Below are positions 50,638-62,433 of a DNA stretch of 64,000 nucleotides, piece after piece. Origin of the DNA: Saposhnikovia divaricata (lineage: Eukaryota; Streptophyta; Magnoliopsida; Apiales; Apiaceae). The notes below the pieces were generated by a model. That model did no database searches. It was not told where the DNA came from and saw only the letters and a program-made list of their open reading frames with translations. The position numbers and the translations under genes were made by a program. Where the stretch lies: the NCBI GenBank assembly GCA_036435485.1, contig CM071597.1, forward strand, positions 148,053,647 through 148,117,646. Reading direction: 5' to 3'. Numbering within the stretch: position 1 is the stretch's first letter; each line of letters begins with the position of its first letter.

Positions 50638-50660
50638 CTCTCTCGAGTCTGGCAGTTTTT
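50283..50660 (+). promoter_or_regulatory. CT-rich leader of the nested Pack-CACTA
   Basis: Repeated CTCTCTCTC tracts (50300-50400, 50553-50640) separated by unique sequence precede the captured exons. The Glu/Arg-rich open frame on the minus strand is a repeat artefact. A 5' UTR role is inferred from position. Confidence 0.45.
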
Positions 50661-50730
50661 TTTCTTCTCTATTTTTGTTGTTTGTTTGAACTTAGAAGAG
50701 ATGTGTGTAGCGTCTTCATGTTGACTGAGA

Positions 50731-50869
50731 TTCATCAATATATTGGAACAGTACAACTTCTGTGTCCAGAAATGGTAGATTTTTGTCGACAACAAGCACT
50801 AAGATTGATGAACCTTTAAATGTTGAAGAAGCAGAAACAGTAAATGTTCCGCCTCCACCATCAGAAAAG
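50731..50869 (+). pseudogene. Captured N-terminal exon of an NAD(P)-binding Rossmann-fold protein
   Basis: The plus-strand frame reads SRNGRFLSTTSTKIDEP, then LNVEEAETVNVPPPPSEK, ending at a donor AAAAG|GTACTC. The VEEAETVNVPPPP segment is familiar from plant mitochondrial Rossmann-fold proteins of the Arabidopsis At5g10730/At5g15910 type, where it lies between the targeting peptide and the GGNGFVGS nucleotide-binding motif. That motif is not present here. This identification is from memory of the family and is the least certain of the three captures. Confidence 0.5.
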
Positions 50870-51117
50870 GTACTCAAGGTATTAGTATAACTATTCTATG
50901 TTGGTTGATCTGTTGAAATTTTCTTGCAGATCACTTGAGTGTCAAACAATTTCAAGACGGAGGCTTCTCTTGTTTCTAATAAATACTTGATATATTTCAA
51001 ATTTATACTCTTACAAGCAATATGTAATTGTTTGAGCATGGATTGATCGTGTTTGTGCTGAATTTTAAGGTTGCAGGACATGATGTTCTGTTTGCTAGTA
51101 ACAATTGGCTTTATTGG

Positions 51118-51255
51118 GATCAGATTTATGTTTTCTATCCGGAAGAAGCAACGGTTGGTGTGAAGACAATGAAGACATACACGAATCGAATGAAATCAGA
51201 GAATGTTTTCCAAGCTATCTTGGTTATCCAGCAAAGCCTGACTCTTCCCGATTAG
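51118..51255 (+). pseudogene. Captured RNA polymerase subunit RPB5 exon
   Basis: The frame reads DQIYVFYPEEATVGVKTMK then TYTNRMKSENVFQAILV, with IQQSLT following. This is the highly conserved central part of RPB5 (NRPB5 in plants), a subunit shared by RNA polymerases, between its N-terminal jaw and C-terminal assembly domains. After QQSLT the frame departs from the family and stops at 51253-51255. About 42 codons are preserved. Upstream residues (from 51028) do not match RPB5. It is a fragment only and cannot function in polymerase. Confidence 0.85.
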
Positions 51256-52289
51256 AGGTTTTCTAGGTGATCCCTTTTTATTTTGCTAGCCTATAAGTAA
51301 TCATTATATCTGCCATCTGTGTGTATGCATGTGTACTTTATATCTTATACATATTTTTGCTGTTTGCAATGAGAGTGGTATTTTAATGGATGTAGTACAG
51401 AGTCTGTTTAAGTGAGAATATCTTCGTAAAGGATATGTTTTTGTTACCAAACACAACATGAACAATCGTATGAAAGCTAATTCATCATTATCATATACTT
51501 TTTCAATTGATAATGCCTTTGCCGATCTGATCCACCAAGAGTTTAAGGCTTTTAGGTCAGGGATAATTTTCAATTGAGTTGAACTTGTAGCAACTAGTAA
51601 TACATAGTCGTTTTTCAATTCTATTGTCTTGTAGACTCAAATTGTGACTACAACTTTAATTTGCAGAAATATTAACTCAGCATAAGGGCATTCCTACGAG
51701 CATATGTGTATCAATCTTAGAATGCGACTGTCTTCATGATTTACTCTATATGTTATACCGCCTCTGCAGCCGTAATTTGTTACATATAACGTGTGCTTTC
51801 TTATAGAACATTCCATCTTTACTTGCTGACATAATTCTATTTAAATTCTCTATTAGATTTCTCAGAAGATATCTGAATATTACTTACTTAAGATTCCGCC
51901 CTCCTACATTAGATTCTTGGTACCTACATTGATCATCTTCTAACATCAGGCAGCCTTTTGAAGTGCTTAACATACGGAACTTAATCCTTTTAGTGTTACG
52001 TCAATGCCTTGAAGTATATGGTTCAATTCCAATTTCTTGATTTCTGCATCATCTGATCATTTTGATGATTTTCAATTAAGTTTAAATTGTATCAGCTAGT
52101 TCTACGTAGTCTTTTTTGAAACAAGTCATTGTGTCAACTGTTTGCTTCTGAGTTCTGTTTTGCTCCCTATTCTAGTTTATCTTCCAAAGAAAATATCTAG
52201 TAATCATCTGAAACCACATGTAATAATTATCCTCAAGCATTAGTAATCTATATATTTGTAACCACATGAACAATGATATACACTACATT

Positions 52290-53030
52290 GTGGACTCATG
52301 GACTATGCATATCAGTTGTGAAAAACAAAGGAATTGATACTGAGGATGACTACCCTTACCAGAGTAGGGACTCAAAATGCAACAAAAACAAAGTAAACAA
52401 TTCATGTTTTTTGGTTTCTGTCCAGCATGCCCCCTGGTTTGTGTATATAACTGTTACCAGTCTTGTACATGTACGGTGGACAATAATGTTCTAATTTAAA
52501 AATATGCAGAAACTTGTGTCCCTGTGATGGTTATCAGCAATTATATGTTGCTTTTCTCTTAACTCCCCAATGTTATTGTCCCTGCAGATGAATAGACATG
52601 TGGTAACCATAGATGGGTATGTTGATGTGCGGGAGAATGATGAGAAACAACTATTGGCAACTGTGGCAGCTCAGCCCGTAAGTGTAGGCATATGTGGCAG
52701 AGAGAGAAATTTTCAGCTATACTCAAAGGTTTGTATTAACAATATAGCATTCTATCCAAAATGAATTACACGTTTGTCATAACCCTAATATGTATAAATG
52801 AGAAGTTAAAATCTTGTGATTTCTCATTGTCCTCATGATTCTTGATGTAGGGAATATTCAATGGACCATGTTGGACTTTATTGGATCATGCTGTATTAAT
52901 TGTGGCATATGGTTCGGAAAATGGAGTTGATTACTGGATTGTGAAAAATTCATGGGGAGAGGAGTGGGGAATGAATGGCTATATGCACATGCAACGTAAC
53001 AGTGGATATCATTGTTCATGTTGTGTTTGA
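52290..53030 (+). pseudogene. Captured papain-like cysteine protease, C-terminal exons
   Basis: Exon 1 (about 52290-52392) has GLMDYAYQ in one frame and VVKNKGIDTEDDYPY in the next, a frameshift at about 52313. Exon 2 (52588-52728) reads VVTIDGYVDVRENDEKQL then AAQPVSVGI. Exon 3 (52851-53030) contains LLDHAVLIVAYG and DYWIVKNSWGEEWGMNGY. These match RD21/senescence-type papain proteases. The catalytic His (DHAV) and Asn (NSW) are present, but the exon with the CGSCWAF Cys and the propeptide are not captured, so no activity is expected. Splice sites around exons 2 and 3 are intact. Confidence 0.88.
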
Positions 53031-53677
53031 TATGTTTTGAGATTTTTTTTTAATTTTACATTGTTTACAAGAATTTATATCTTATATTTGCTCCTTATTA
53101 TTGTGAGATATTGATTTTATGAAATTTGTTGATATTCGTGGTTTATTTCGGTTAAAAGTAATTTGACTTCCTGGTACAACTTTTGTTGGGATGTTTGTGT
53201 GATTGGAGTTGGCATGTATATTTCTATTTGCGTTGTGCATTTTTTTCTATATTTTTTGTTTAAACAATTAGGATTATTACAGGAGAAGAAAATTAAAAAA
53301 AAAACTGATATATGCTTCTATAGCGTTTCTAGAAGTACTAAGTAAGTATTATGTGCAACAATAACACTTCAATAAGCGCTATGCAAGGACATATGCTTAG
53401 GAAACATTTACTTAGATAGCGCTTCTGAAAATGCTATCTAAGAGCTTCACTTACAGAATGACAAAAAAAACGCTATCAAAGTGATCCTCACTTCAATAGC
53501 GGCTCCTTAGATAGCGTTTAAAAACGCTATGTAAGAGCTAAAAAAAACGCTATCTAAGTGCAAATTTGTAGTAGTGCCAGTCACTTAATACTAGTAAAAA
53601 AGATGGTAAAGTCAAAAGAAATACTAGTCTCAAACTATGAGCTAGTGTGAGCAATCACAAGTGTGCCTGTGACTCGA

Positions 53678-53829
53678 CTACGCCTCAACTTCGCTAACCA
53701 GGGTCTGCCTTATCTTGCCTACCAGCTCTTGCACGTATGTGTTTGTCAAACCACTAATACTGTGACAAACCTTTGCGGCATTAGGACATCTGCCATGAAG
53801 CCAAGCTGGTCCATGTTTCTTTCCATCAG
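53678..53829 (-). pseudogene. Remnant of the outer CACTA element's own gene
   Basis: The minus-strand frame reads DGKKHGPAWLHGRCPNAAK, then TNTYVQELVGKIRQTLVSEV and stop. It resembles the HGP.WL.GR..... linker with a following amphipathic helix that I associate with plant En/Spm-type Transposase_24/DUF8039 proteins, but this is a weak resemblance. Stops lie upstream near 53880. The rest of the gene is missing. Confidence 0.35.
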
Positions 53830-54903
53830 AAAGTAGTTCATCAATGGCATTTTCACTTGTGCTATGTGGTTATCTTATAGTTTTTTCATCAACCCAGCCT
53901 GAAACCAACTCGAGCAAAGATAAACCTCCTCTGCCATTACATGAGCTTTGGAGGGAGGGAAATTAGCATAAATTTTCAATTAATTAAAATAAAACCAACT
54001 GGATACATACATAAATTTATACATTGAATAGAAAAGGTACAAAAAGAAGTACCTTAAACGAAGATACAAACTAAATAAACCAACTGGAACCAAAGCGCTC
54101 AAATCCGAATCTGAAACAGAGATAAACCCAAATTAAAAGGAGCTATTGAAGACCAAATCGATTAAAACATAATGAACAAGAAACCCCTAATTTAAACCCC
54201 AAATCGATTGAACCCCAAATCGATTGAAAACCCTAATTTTATTGCAGTTGTTTGAAGCCCAAATCGATTGAAAACCCTAATTGATTTATGAAATTGATTA
54301 AACGCCAGTTGTTTGAGTGATTGATTTGTTTACCGTCGAGAGTGCGGGAGATGGAAGACAGATGAGAGTGTAAAGAGAAGAGTGGGTGAGTGAAAAGAGA
54401 TAAGAGTGTGAGTGTGGGCGGTATTTTTGCCCCTCGTGCTTTTGTCTGAAATTTTCTAACCCCGCCCTACTTTTCTAACCCGCGCTCTTGTCTTCGTTCT
54501 GTGAGGTTTTAGTAAAAAATATTTTTCTTTTTCTTCAATAATTATTTATTATAATTTTATTAAAATTGTTTTCATATTTATAAAAATAAAATTGATACTT
54601 ATTTGATAAAATTTATATATTTGTAAAGTTGTCTACATTAATTTTATCAAATAAAATATGATCATATATGATATGATAAATTATTGAAATTCATAACATT
54701 TTTCCCAAAAATTAAAATTAGTTTATTAAATATTTAGAATTACTTAAATATTTAAATATATTAATTATTCCTTTACCTGGTCAATCTTAAAAAAATTTAA
54801 TCTAATTATATTAATTAAATTAATTAGTTTCAAAATCTAAACAAAATTAAAGTAATTATGTTAATTAAAATAGATTTTTTAAATACCCCTCCTTGTCTAC
54901 TGT

Positions 54904-55009
54904 AACATATTGGTATGGCTACGGTAACATCACATGACTTGTTACCGTAGAGGGGCTATTGCAACATATTGGTATGCTATGGTAACATCATATGATTGTG
55001 TTACCGTAG
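54904..55009. repeat. 62-bp tandem pair forming hairpins in CACTA subterminal region
   Basis: Unit one contains CTACGGTAAC and GTTACCGTAG (54919-54950) as perfect 10-bp arms. Unit two (54977-55009) has the same with one mismatch. Each is preceded by ACATATTGGTATG. The spacing fits duplicated transposase-binding sites. Confidence 0.8.
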
Positions 55010-55066
55010 AGGAAAAATAACATAGCAAATGCAACATATTTTTGCAACATACATGATCATACAATT

Positions 55067-55293
55067 TTTTTTTTAACATGGGAACCCACAGCCCCTACCC
55101 TTCAGGTGCGCTCTGGGTAAACCCATGGGCTCACGCAATAGCCTGAAAACCACGTGATCCAAGGCAAACCGCACAAGTGCGACAGGCTCTGCCCCAGGAT
55201 GCCATAATCACAAATCCGCCTCCCATGGGAATCGAACCTGTGACCAAGAGGTGAGATGGCCTCTCTTTAACCAACTGAGACAACCCTTGCGGG
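55067..55293 (-). mobile_element. tRNA-derived SINE with 15-bp target duplication
   Basis: On the minus strand the head GCCCGCAAGGGTTGTCTCAG contains an A-box-like CTCAGTTGGTTAAAG. The B box GGTTCGATTCC lies at 55238-55228. The body ends in an A-run (T-run on the plus strand at about 55067-55074). CATGATCATACAATT flanks both sides (55052-55066, 55294-55308). It is inserted in the right subterminal region of the outer CACTA element. Confidence 0.92.
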
Positions 55294-55333
55294 CATGATC
55301 ATACAATTGCCATAGACCATCTATGGTGTAGTG

Positions 55334-55738
55334 CCTTGAGATATCGAACAGCATGTGAGTCCTTGAGATATCGAATATGCCTTTTTCACAAGTGAAGTCT
55401 TTGAGATATCGAATGCTGCTTTTGTTGACTTCTTGAGATATCGAATAGTGACTTTTGACATATGGAATGCTTCACATCACGAAATCCTGACTTCTCTAAT
55501 AGTGCAAATTACTTCTCGAATATGTACTTAATCAAATTTCTAAACTCCAAACTTCATCTGTGTTTATTTCTTCAGCCTTGTTCTCTAAACTTAAGGCATG
55601 ATCTCTGGATCTTCCTTCAAGCATTATTTCATGACAATGATTTGTACAATTACACATCTAAAATTGGTGCCCTTTACAAGTACATGTTATAAGAGAAAAT
55701 CTAACTAAGTGGGTTCCCCAATTAAGGGGTCATGTAAG
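55334..55738. other. LTR-like flank with repeated CTTGAGATATCGAAT words
   Basis: CCTTGAGATATCGAA and close variants recur at about 55334, 55362, 55389 and 55431. Similar words occur left of the CACTA insertion (around 49200-49290), so the element split one host sequence. It probably belongs to the copia LTR that ends at 55806. No gene is visible. Confidence 0.5.
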
Positions 55739-56203
55739 TAATGGAAAGCATTACAAACAATTAGGCTTGTTATAAGATAGTTACAGACATGCCTCTGTGA
55801 CTAACAATCTCCCCCAAAATGTGAGCGAGACCCTTAGTCACAATTTCATGTCTAATAACAAGCCTAACATACATGAAGATATAACATTGACAAGTACAGG
55901 TATGAATCTGATTAAGAATTTGGATACAAGTGCAGCAAGATATAGATGATTTATGAGTGAATATTAGCCATGATCCATTGACTTCATCCTTTGAGCTTTG
56001 GCTTCTAAATCATCATATCTCTTTGGTTCTTTTTGCATTATCATCCATTGCCACTATGAGGCCTTGCACAATCCTTTAGCTCTTAGTTCATTTGCCTTAG
56101 CTTCAAGAGCAGCTAACTCCTCCTCTTTTTTTCTTAGCTTCTCTTCACTCTCCTTTCTCAGCTTCTCATGGTGGTCTCACTTCATTTTCATAAATCTTGC
56201 AAT

Positions 56204-56490
56204 TTATATATTCCAAATTCTCTCCACTTCATCTTCATACCTCAGTAGCCTCATGATTCTTTCTAGATCAAGTAATTTACCCCAATGCTGACACATTCCT
56301 TGCTTGAATATTTTCTCACTCTCATCCGTGTATTTAACCTCCAGACACTCATCAACTATAGCCACATGGTAGCTTTTATGAGCTTGTAGGAATGCCAATG
56401 AATCTCTGCCATAATCCTCATCAAGAGGTGGCAAGTCTAATCCTGGTATATTTGTGAGAGCCTGAGATGTAGATGCTTTCTTATTTTGAA
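56204..56490 (-). pseudogene. Retrotransposon gag-like fragment (copy C)
   Basis: The frame from 56434 encodes the same peptide as copies A and B, with SYHVAIVDE and KYTDESEKIFKQG variants. Context and limits are as for copy A. Sequence from 56491 to 57919 is the noncoding M spacer. Confidence 0.45.
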
Positions 56491-57919
56491 AGTCTTATGT
56501 TTAACCTATTTGTAAACATCGAGAATTCAACTCAATTTGAACAAGAATTTTATAGTAAATAGTATAGATATAGTGTCACACGGATCTCAAATGATTAACT
56601 GTCAAAAGAAAGAAGACATAGACAATCTACAGTTTTGATGATATACTACATTAGGAGAAGTTCATTAATTTGATCAAGCGTTAGGGGTGTAATCAAGATA
56701 GTGGATTTTATTTATAGTGACAAGAGGTTTCTATAGTGGTAGAATACAGATTAGAAAGGTTTGAATAATAGGTGAAACAATATCTGAAGAACAGTCATTG
56801 GGGTTGGCAAAATCATTGTGCAAGTTACAGAAGTGCTAAATTCATTACCACAAGGATTTTACTATCAAATGCAATGGCTATGAGGAAAAACAAATATCAT
56901 AAAGAAATGCGAAGTGATATATTCTAAATGCTGGAATCCCGATTAGAATTGATGTATTTTTTGCTAAGCAAAAATAGTCCGATTTGACCTCAGGAGACCG
57001 TAGCTTAAACATACATTAACTTTGAGGAAAAAGAATTGTCACAAGGAAACCCCGACTGGAATTGATTTATTTTTTGCTAAGCAAAAGGAGTCCGGTTTAG
57101 CACCCTCAAGAGACCACAACTTAGATATTAAGAATTTATTTATATTAATAAATATTTTATTTTTATTAAAAAATTATATTTATAAATAGAATTGCATTAA
57201 TGCTGACTTCTACATATCATCTTCATAACTACTATTTTAAACATATCGAGTGCAAAACATATCTTGGTTGAAGATTAAATATGGGTACCAAAAATTATCA
57301 AAAAGGCCTTCCTTGGGTTCCCATTAACACAAAATTTTATCCACATAATTAACAAGGATGGTCAATCATGAAAGATTAGTATTTTTACAATTGGTTGCCG
57401 CAGTATAAAGTGTTTAGTACTAGAAATATAGAATGAATATGGAAGATGTAGCTCATATTACCATATATCCTACAGTAACAAAACCAAACCCTAAGTCGCA
57501 TTTCATCCAATATTAATGTTAAGTATGGCATCAAAAGAATATACCGTTGACAATTCACACATAGACATATATACAATATGTTCAAGATCTTAAGTATAGT
57601 TAATTCAATTCAAACCTTGAAGATGAACATCACCTATTTTTGGGTGACATGCAATGCACAACAACCCACAAGAACACCAATATTGTTGTCCTTTTCACAT
57701 TGCTCTGCACAATGAAACAGTCAATTTTAAGTATTTCTTGCACAAATCCTTTACTACCTATCCTTTATTCTTTATTCTTATATTTTTTTTCATTTTTTAC
57801 AATCGTCTATGTTTCCCTTTACAAATAATGTATGCTAAAATCAAATAATCAATGATCTTTTATCATTTATAATTAATATTGCTTTTATTTTCTTGGAAAA
57901 CACAATTTTATACTAAAAT

Positions 57920-60900
57920 CACTACAAGACAAACAAGTTCACACAACACCATTCACACAACAGCTAAAAAAATCCCACTCTCACATCTCTCTCTCCCTAA
58001 CATCTCACCTCACTCTCACATCTCTCTCTCCCCAACATCTCTCTCGCTGCTCACCTCTCCCGACTCTCTCTCACCGTCTCCCACTATCTTTCACTGCTCA
58101 CCTCACCAGCCCTCTCTCTCTACTCACTTCCCTATCTCTATCTAACAAACCATATCCTCCTTGAATAAGAACCCTAGTTTTAGGCTTGAAAAAGATACAA
58201 ACACTGAATCCTCAAATTGTTTTTCAATTAGGAAATATCGAAGCTTAATTGGCTCGATTGGACGGTTGGTTGTCACCTTAACTTCACCTCCTTAACTCCA
58301 AACTTCTTTTCTTATATGTAAATATTTTGATTTTGCAGGTGATTGTAGGGCTTTACATTTGGAGCTTTCATTTTAGGGCTTCTGATTTCGAGATTTTGTT
58401 AAGGTAATTCATCTCTAACTATTAGAGTTTCAATCTTTGGATTTGTATTTTAACTGATTAGGGTTTCAATTTGGGTTTTGGGTATTTGATATTGTGTTAT
58501 ATTTAATTGATTTGTTTTGGGTATATTTTGTTGGGAGGAGCTCTGTAAGGAAGCTCACAAAATCGAAGGCGATCTTTACGTCAAACTCTGTAAGGAACCT
58601 CGCAAATCTCCTTCTTCTCTTCATAATACATTGAGAAAATCTATGAGGTGTTGAATTCATATGACGTTCTTTTAATTTTTCACCTTTTCTCCTTTTTTTT
58701 ACATTGAGAAAATTTATGAGGTTCATATAATCATCTTTTTTGCTGGATTCTTTTAATTTTTCTCTTCTTTTCTCTTCTCCTTGGAATAAATTTATAGGTT
58801 CCAAAATATGAACTACTAAGGCCCGGTTCTGTTACACCTATGGCCATACCAAAAGGCTTCCTTTATCATGTCGACTTCACAGCTAAGAACACTGATGTTA
58901 CTGATGCTCCATAAGAGAGATTTTTCATAATGCCCCACATGGTACTTACCCTTCTTGTAAAAATGGAAGATTCCTGTAATCACAAAATGCCATGCTTCAC
59001 TCCCCTGCCCTCAAATGCCCCAAATGGTACTTACCCTTCTATACATACACACACATATATATATCGATTATATATCACACTTGTATTATTGTATAAAAGT
59101 TCTCTATTTTTGTAAGTTTATTGAAACCCCAAATTAGGTTTGTGTGTTTGAATGTGTTGGTTCACGCAGAAATAGATTATTTTGAGTTTAGACTATAGTG
59201 GGTAATCTTCATTTTTTCAAAATATTGAGAAATTTTACTTGTTTATTTTCTAGTGTAATGATACATACTACAGTGCTATTAGTGCCTGCTGACTGATTCT
59301 TTTTGGTTTATGAAACTTGTTTTGCAGTAGGGAGTTGCTTAATGGGCCTGTTTTACTTCCATGTGATCATTTTAGTTGCAAGTACTTAAAAGTATTCTTG
59401 ATTTTATCAATTTTTTAGCTAGTTTTTTGTTATTTTTGCTTTGTAAACTGGGTTTTTTGTTTGAATGCGAGCAGATCATGCATTAATGATCAGACCAAAA
59501 ATTGTACCAAATGAACTGCTTGCAATATACAATATGTTGATCAAGGTATGGGAAATTAAGTACTTGGTTACGATTTTACTTTGTGTCATTATTTATGTTC
59601 TGTGAATTTTGAATTCATTTTTGCTTTGTACTTGGTTGGTTTCAGTTATCAAATTACATATCGTAAGCAGTAGCAGTGTTAAAGAAATACACTCCGGGGC
59701 ATTGGATCCAAATGAAATTGGGATTTCTGGTAGAGATTTTTACAGGTATAATGGTTCACTATGTAAACCAAGAAATTGCATAAGTAAAATTCTCTACATA
59801 GGAGGTAGTTTACGTAGTGAAACATAGAGTACTCAAATTTGTGCTCCATTTAAAAGTACTCCATAGAACTTTTGCTAAACCTCTGTTATTTTTCTTTTCG
59901 GGTGATATGACATGCCAGACATAACATATCATATCGATTTCCTAGGCCTGGCATAGTGTTTTCAGTCCATTTACTAAGTCAATTTGTTCAAGCACCAAGA
60001 ATAAAGCGCTTGGCTTATTTTTAAGGGATTAAAGATACTTACGCACTGCTGGTTTTTGGGAGTTATTCTTTCCTTCTAATAACTTTCCGATTAAAGGATT
60101 TTGTGGAAGTGTAGGTCAGTTACAAGGTATTATCTTAAAATTGTTCCTGCATAGATACGGTGGTATAATAGGGAAAGCTCCACATTTAAGGACTTCAAAT
60201 GTTCATTGATGAAAGCGGCAGAAGAGAGCATGATCTAATTGTTGCTATTCTCCTTCCTCGGCAATTAGAGATAGTTCTTGCTTCCCTATGTAAATAGAAT
60301 TTATATAAAATATTATAATTTATTATTCAAGTTTTATGCTCCTTTATGTTTATTTGTTGGGTTGTGTAAGACTCATTTTTGATATATATAAACCATTGTG
60401 TGTGAAATTGAAAACAATACAAGAGCAAAAAAAAAAAATGGTTGTACCAAGGTAAAAAAATGACACCATATTCAATGGTTTATAAATATTGTGTTCTAGC
60501 GCATCCAACAACAATTTAAATATAAAAAGCACTTGTTTGTAGATGGCAAAAATGATAGTTTAAATTAAACAAACTATTGTGTATACTTCCAAACAACAAC
60601 GGATAAATTCCACACTAATGTTGGATGATTACCTTTCAGACAAGTATTTATTTAATTAAAACTATTGTGTATAATTCCAAACAACAATGGACCTAGAATG
60701 TTGTGTGATTTACATTCAGACAAGTATGTATTCAATTAAAACTATTGTGTAGCATCTAAACAACAATGGTTTCTAAATCGAGTGTTGTTGTTTCTGGCTA
60801 TTACACAACGGCTTCTAGAGATGAAATGGTTGTCTCTCACTCTTTTAACAAGTATTTTGAACAGCTGTGTTCCTTCCTTCTAGCAACGGGTGTAAAACCA

Positions 60901-61000
60901 TTGTCTGATTTCAATCAAACCACTGCCCGATAGACCACAAAAAATTTATAGGTCAGGCAATGGTGAAAATCTATTGCATGATCTTGCTTTTCTTGTAGTG
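57920..61000 (+). mobile_element. CACTA transposon carrying a RING fragment (copy C), TSD AAT
   Basis: The ends are CACTACAAGACAAACAAG and, inward from the right, CACTACAAGAAAAGCAAG. AAT flanks both sides (57917-57919, 61001-61003), the only copy with a perfect target duplication. Layout is as in A and B. Confidence 0.9.
59328..59545 (+). pseudogene. BRCA1/BARD1-type RING-finger fragment, copy C (most decayed)
   Basis: Exons 59328-59381 and 59475-59545 correspond to those in A and B. The ATG has become AGG, and in the second exon TGTCCT has become TGAACT, giving a stop in place of a zinc-binding Cys codon. The PCDHFSC segment itself is kept. Confidence 0.65.
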
Positions 61001-62320
61001 AATATATATTTACTTGCAGAATGAGAATAACTTTGGGATGGACTGAGTAATAAATTCCATATACAAAAAATTGAGCCAAAGTTCAACAAATACAACCCGC
61101 TATACAGGGGATTATATTTAAGAAATCATATCTCATGTCCTCCCAAATTAAACTCAAGCTATCAATAGTTCATAAAATAGGTGTGGAGCTACACACCCAG
61201 AAAATTCATTGCATCATCAAATGGCATGTTTTGTTCATCTTGCAGGCATGTTTTGTTCATCTTGGCGCCAGTGATAAGTAAAAGTGTTCTTGTATAGATT
61301 CTGGCAAGCAGGCACCATCTGCAAAAGAACAAGGTTTCTTCAAAATTACAAGGTAAAATCACAGTCTCTCAAAAGTTAGAAAGCAAATTTTAAATGTCTA
61401 TAGCGAAATTAATTTACCTAATACAATAAAGTTTGAATGACACCGTTGAAAAGATTGAATAGTGTACATATTTATAAAAGATAACTGAAATGCTACATCA
61501 TAGAGGTGTTTGTATTTGTGTAGAGTATATATTTGAAGTCATTTCATACGTATCCCTAAACTAATGTATGATATTATTTTCAGCCAACTGATCGATGTGT
61601 TCTTATTTTGGTTTGATACAATATCAATTCGCATCTTCACGAAATTTAAAGTACCTATAATGTGCATTTACGTAAAGAGGTTTGTAGCAATTTGAAGCAC
61701 CTAATGACATAAACCATGATTATCTACAAACCTACTATTCTTAGGAGTTAGATAGCTTAGAGACAGGACCATGCATCTAACATACAACCAGTCAAAAGAC
61801 ACGCAAAATTATTAATGTATATATATCACAAATAAAAAAAATATCTCCACTACACAACAAATTACATGTCCAAACTTGTCACTTCATTAATACATGTGAC
61901 AATATTTCATGATAGATTTAGAGGCAATTATTTCATATTTGGCTTAGATGGTTATTGTGTAGGCGGGGAAGAAGTTGATAAGAAATCTCAAGGGTTTTCT
62001 ATGAAACAAGTGTATATATGCCACATATCTTTGCGATTGTAACAATATAAATGTTCACTTTACAATATATTTTAATAAAAATCACAAACTTATAGCATAT
62101 TTGGACCAAAAAACTCCAATTTTACAAATATCTAGGATGTATTTCTTTTAGTATTAGTAGAATTAGCCACTTGAGTCCCTAAAAGTATCATGAAGTTCCA
62201 TTTGAATACTTGTAATTTAACTCCAATAGATTGTATTGTCTTTTACTATATACTATGCTCATACATACCATAAAATTTTTTGTTGTAGTGTTAATCATAA
62301 AGTGTAATTGCCTCTCTACA

Positions 62321-62365
<45 letters not shown>

Positions 62366-62433
62366 AAGATTTAAGTCACCCACATTTAAAAACTATCGAG
62401 TAATACATAAAAACACTTAATACAATACAATAA

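Larger units (their letters stand above)
49939..53576 (+). mobile_element. Nested Pack-CACTA element with three captured genes, TSD CCA
   Basis: The ends read inward CACTACAACACATTTCAACT and CACTACTACAAATTTGCACT. CCA flanks both sides (49936-49938, 53577-53579). Subterminal AGCGTTTTT/AAAAACGCT and ATAGCG motifs cluster at 49975-50165 and 53320-53555. The interior has a CT-rich leader and fragments of three unrelated host genes, all in plus orientation, but no transposase. This is a textbook Pack-CACTA structure. Confidence 0.93.
49306..55333 (-). mobile_element. Outer CACTA element (6.0 kb including nested insertion), TSD CCT
   Basis: The ends read inward CACTACACCATAAAT and CACTACACCATAGAT, flanked by CCT on both sides (49303-49305, 55334-55336). 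Subterminal GCAACAT/ATGTTGC motifs fill 49320-49720 and about 54900-55050. The gene strand appears to be minus: a leader-like stretch at 54150-54420 and a coding remnant at 53678-53829. A second CACTA element (49939-53576) and a SINE (55067-55293) are inserted in it. Without them it would be about 2.1 kb and non-autonomous. Confidence 0.93.
55739..62433. repeat. Copy C: module M alone
   Basis: It matches 2893-9574 and 31934-38578 in the same orientation. Its flanks differ from A and B on both sides: left AAGGGGTCATGTAAG, right TTTTGTTTATTAAG. It contains the copia LTR end (55806) and polypurine tract, the gag-like fragment, the RING-bearing CACTA and the noncoding right part with an AT run (about 62323-62362). 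Confidence 0.93.

Noticed and set aside
50490..50795. 101-codon Arg/Glu-rich minus-strand frame
   Set aside because: Produced by the CT microsatellite in the leader of the nested CACTA.
47439..55806. One very long copia LTR flanked by a primer-binding site on the left and a polypurine tract on the right (a tandem-element junction)
   Set aside because: The 239-bp segment 47439-47677 has its own matching TGTTGA/TCAACA ends, so two separate remnants are simpler.
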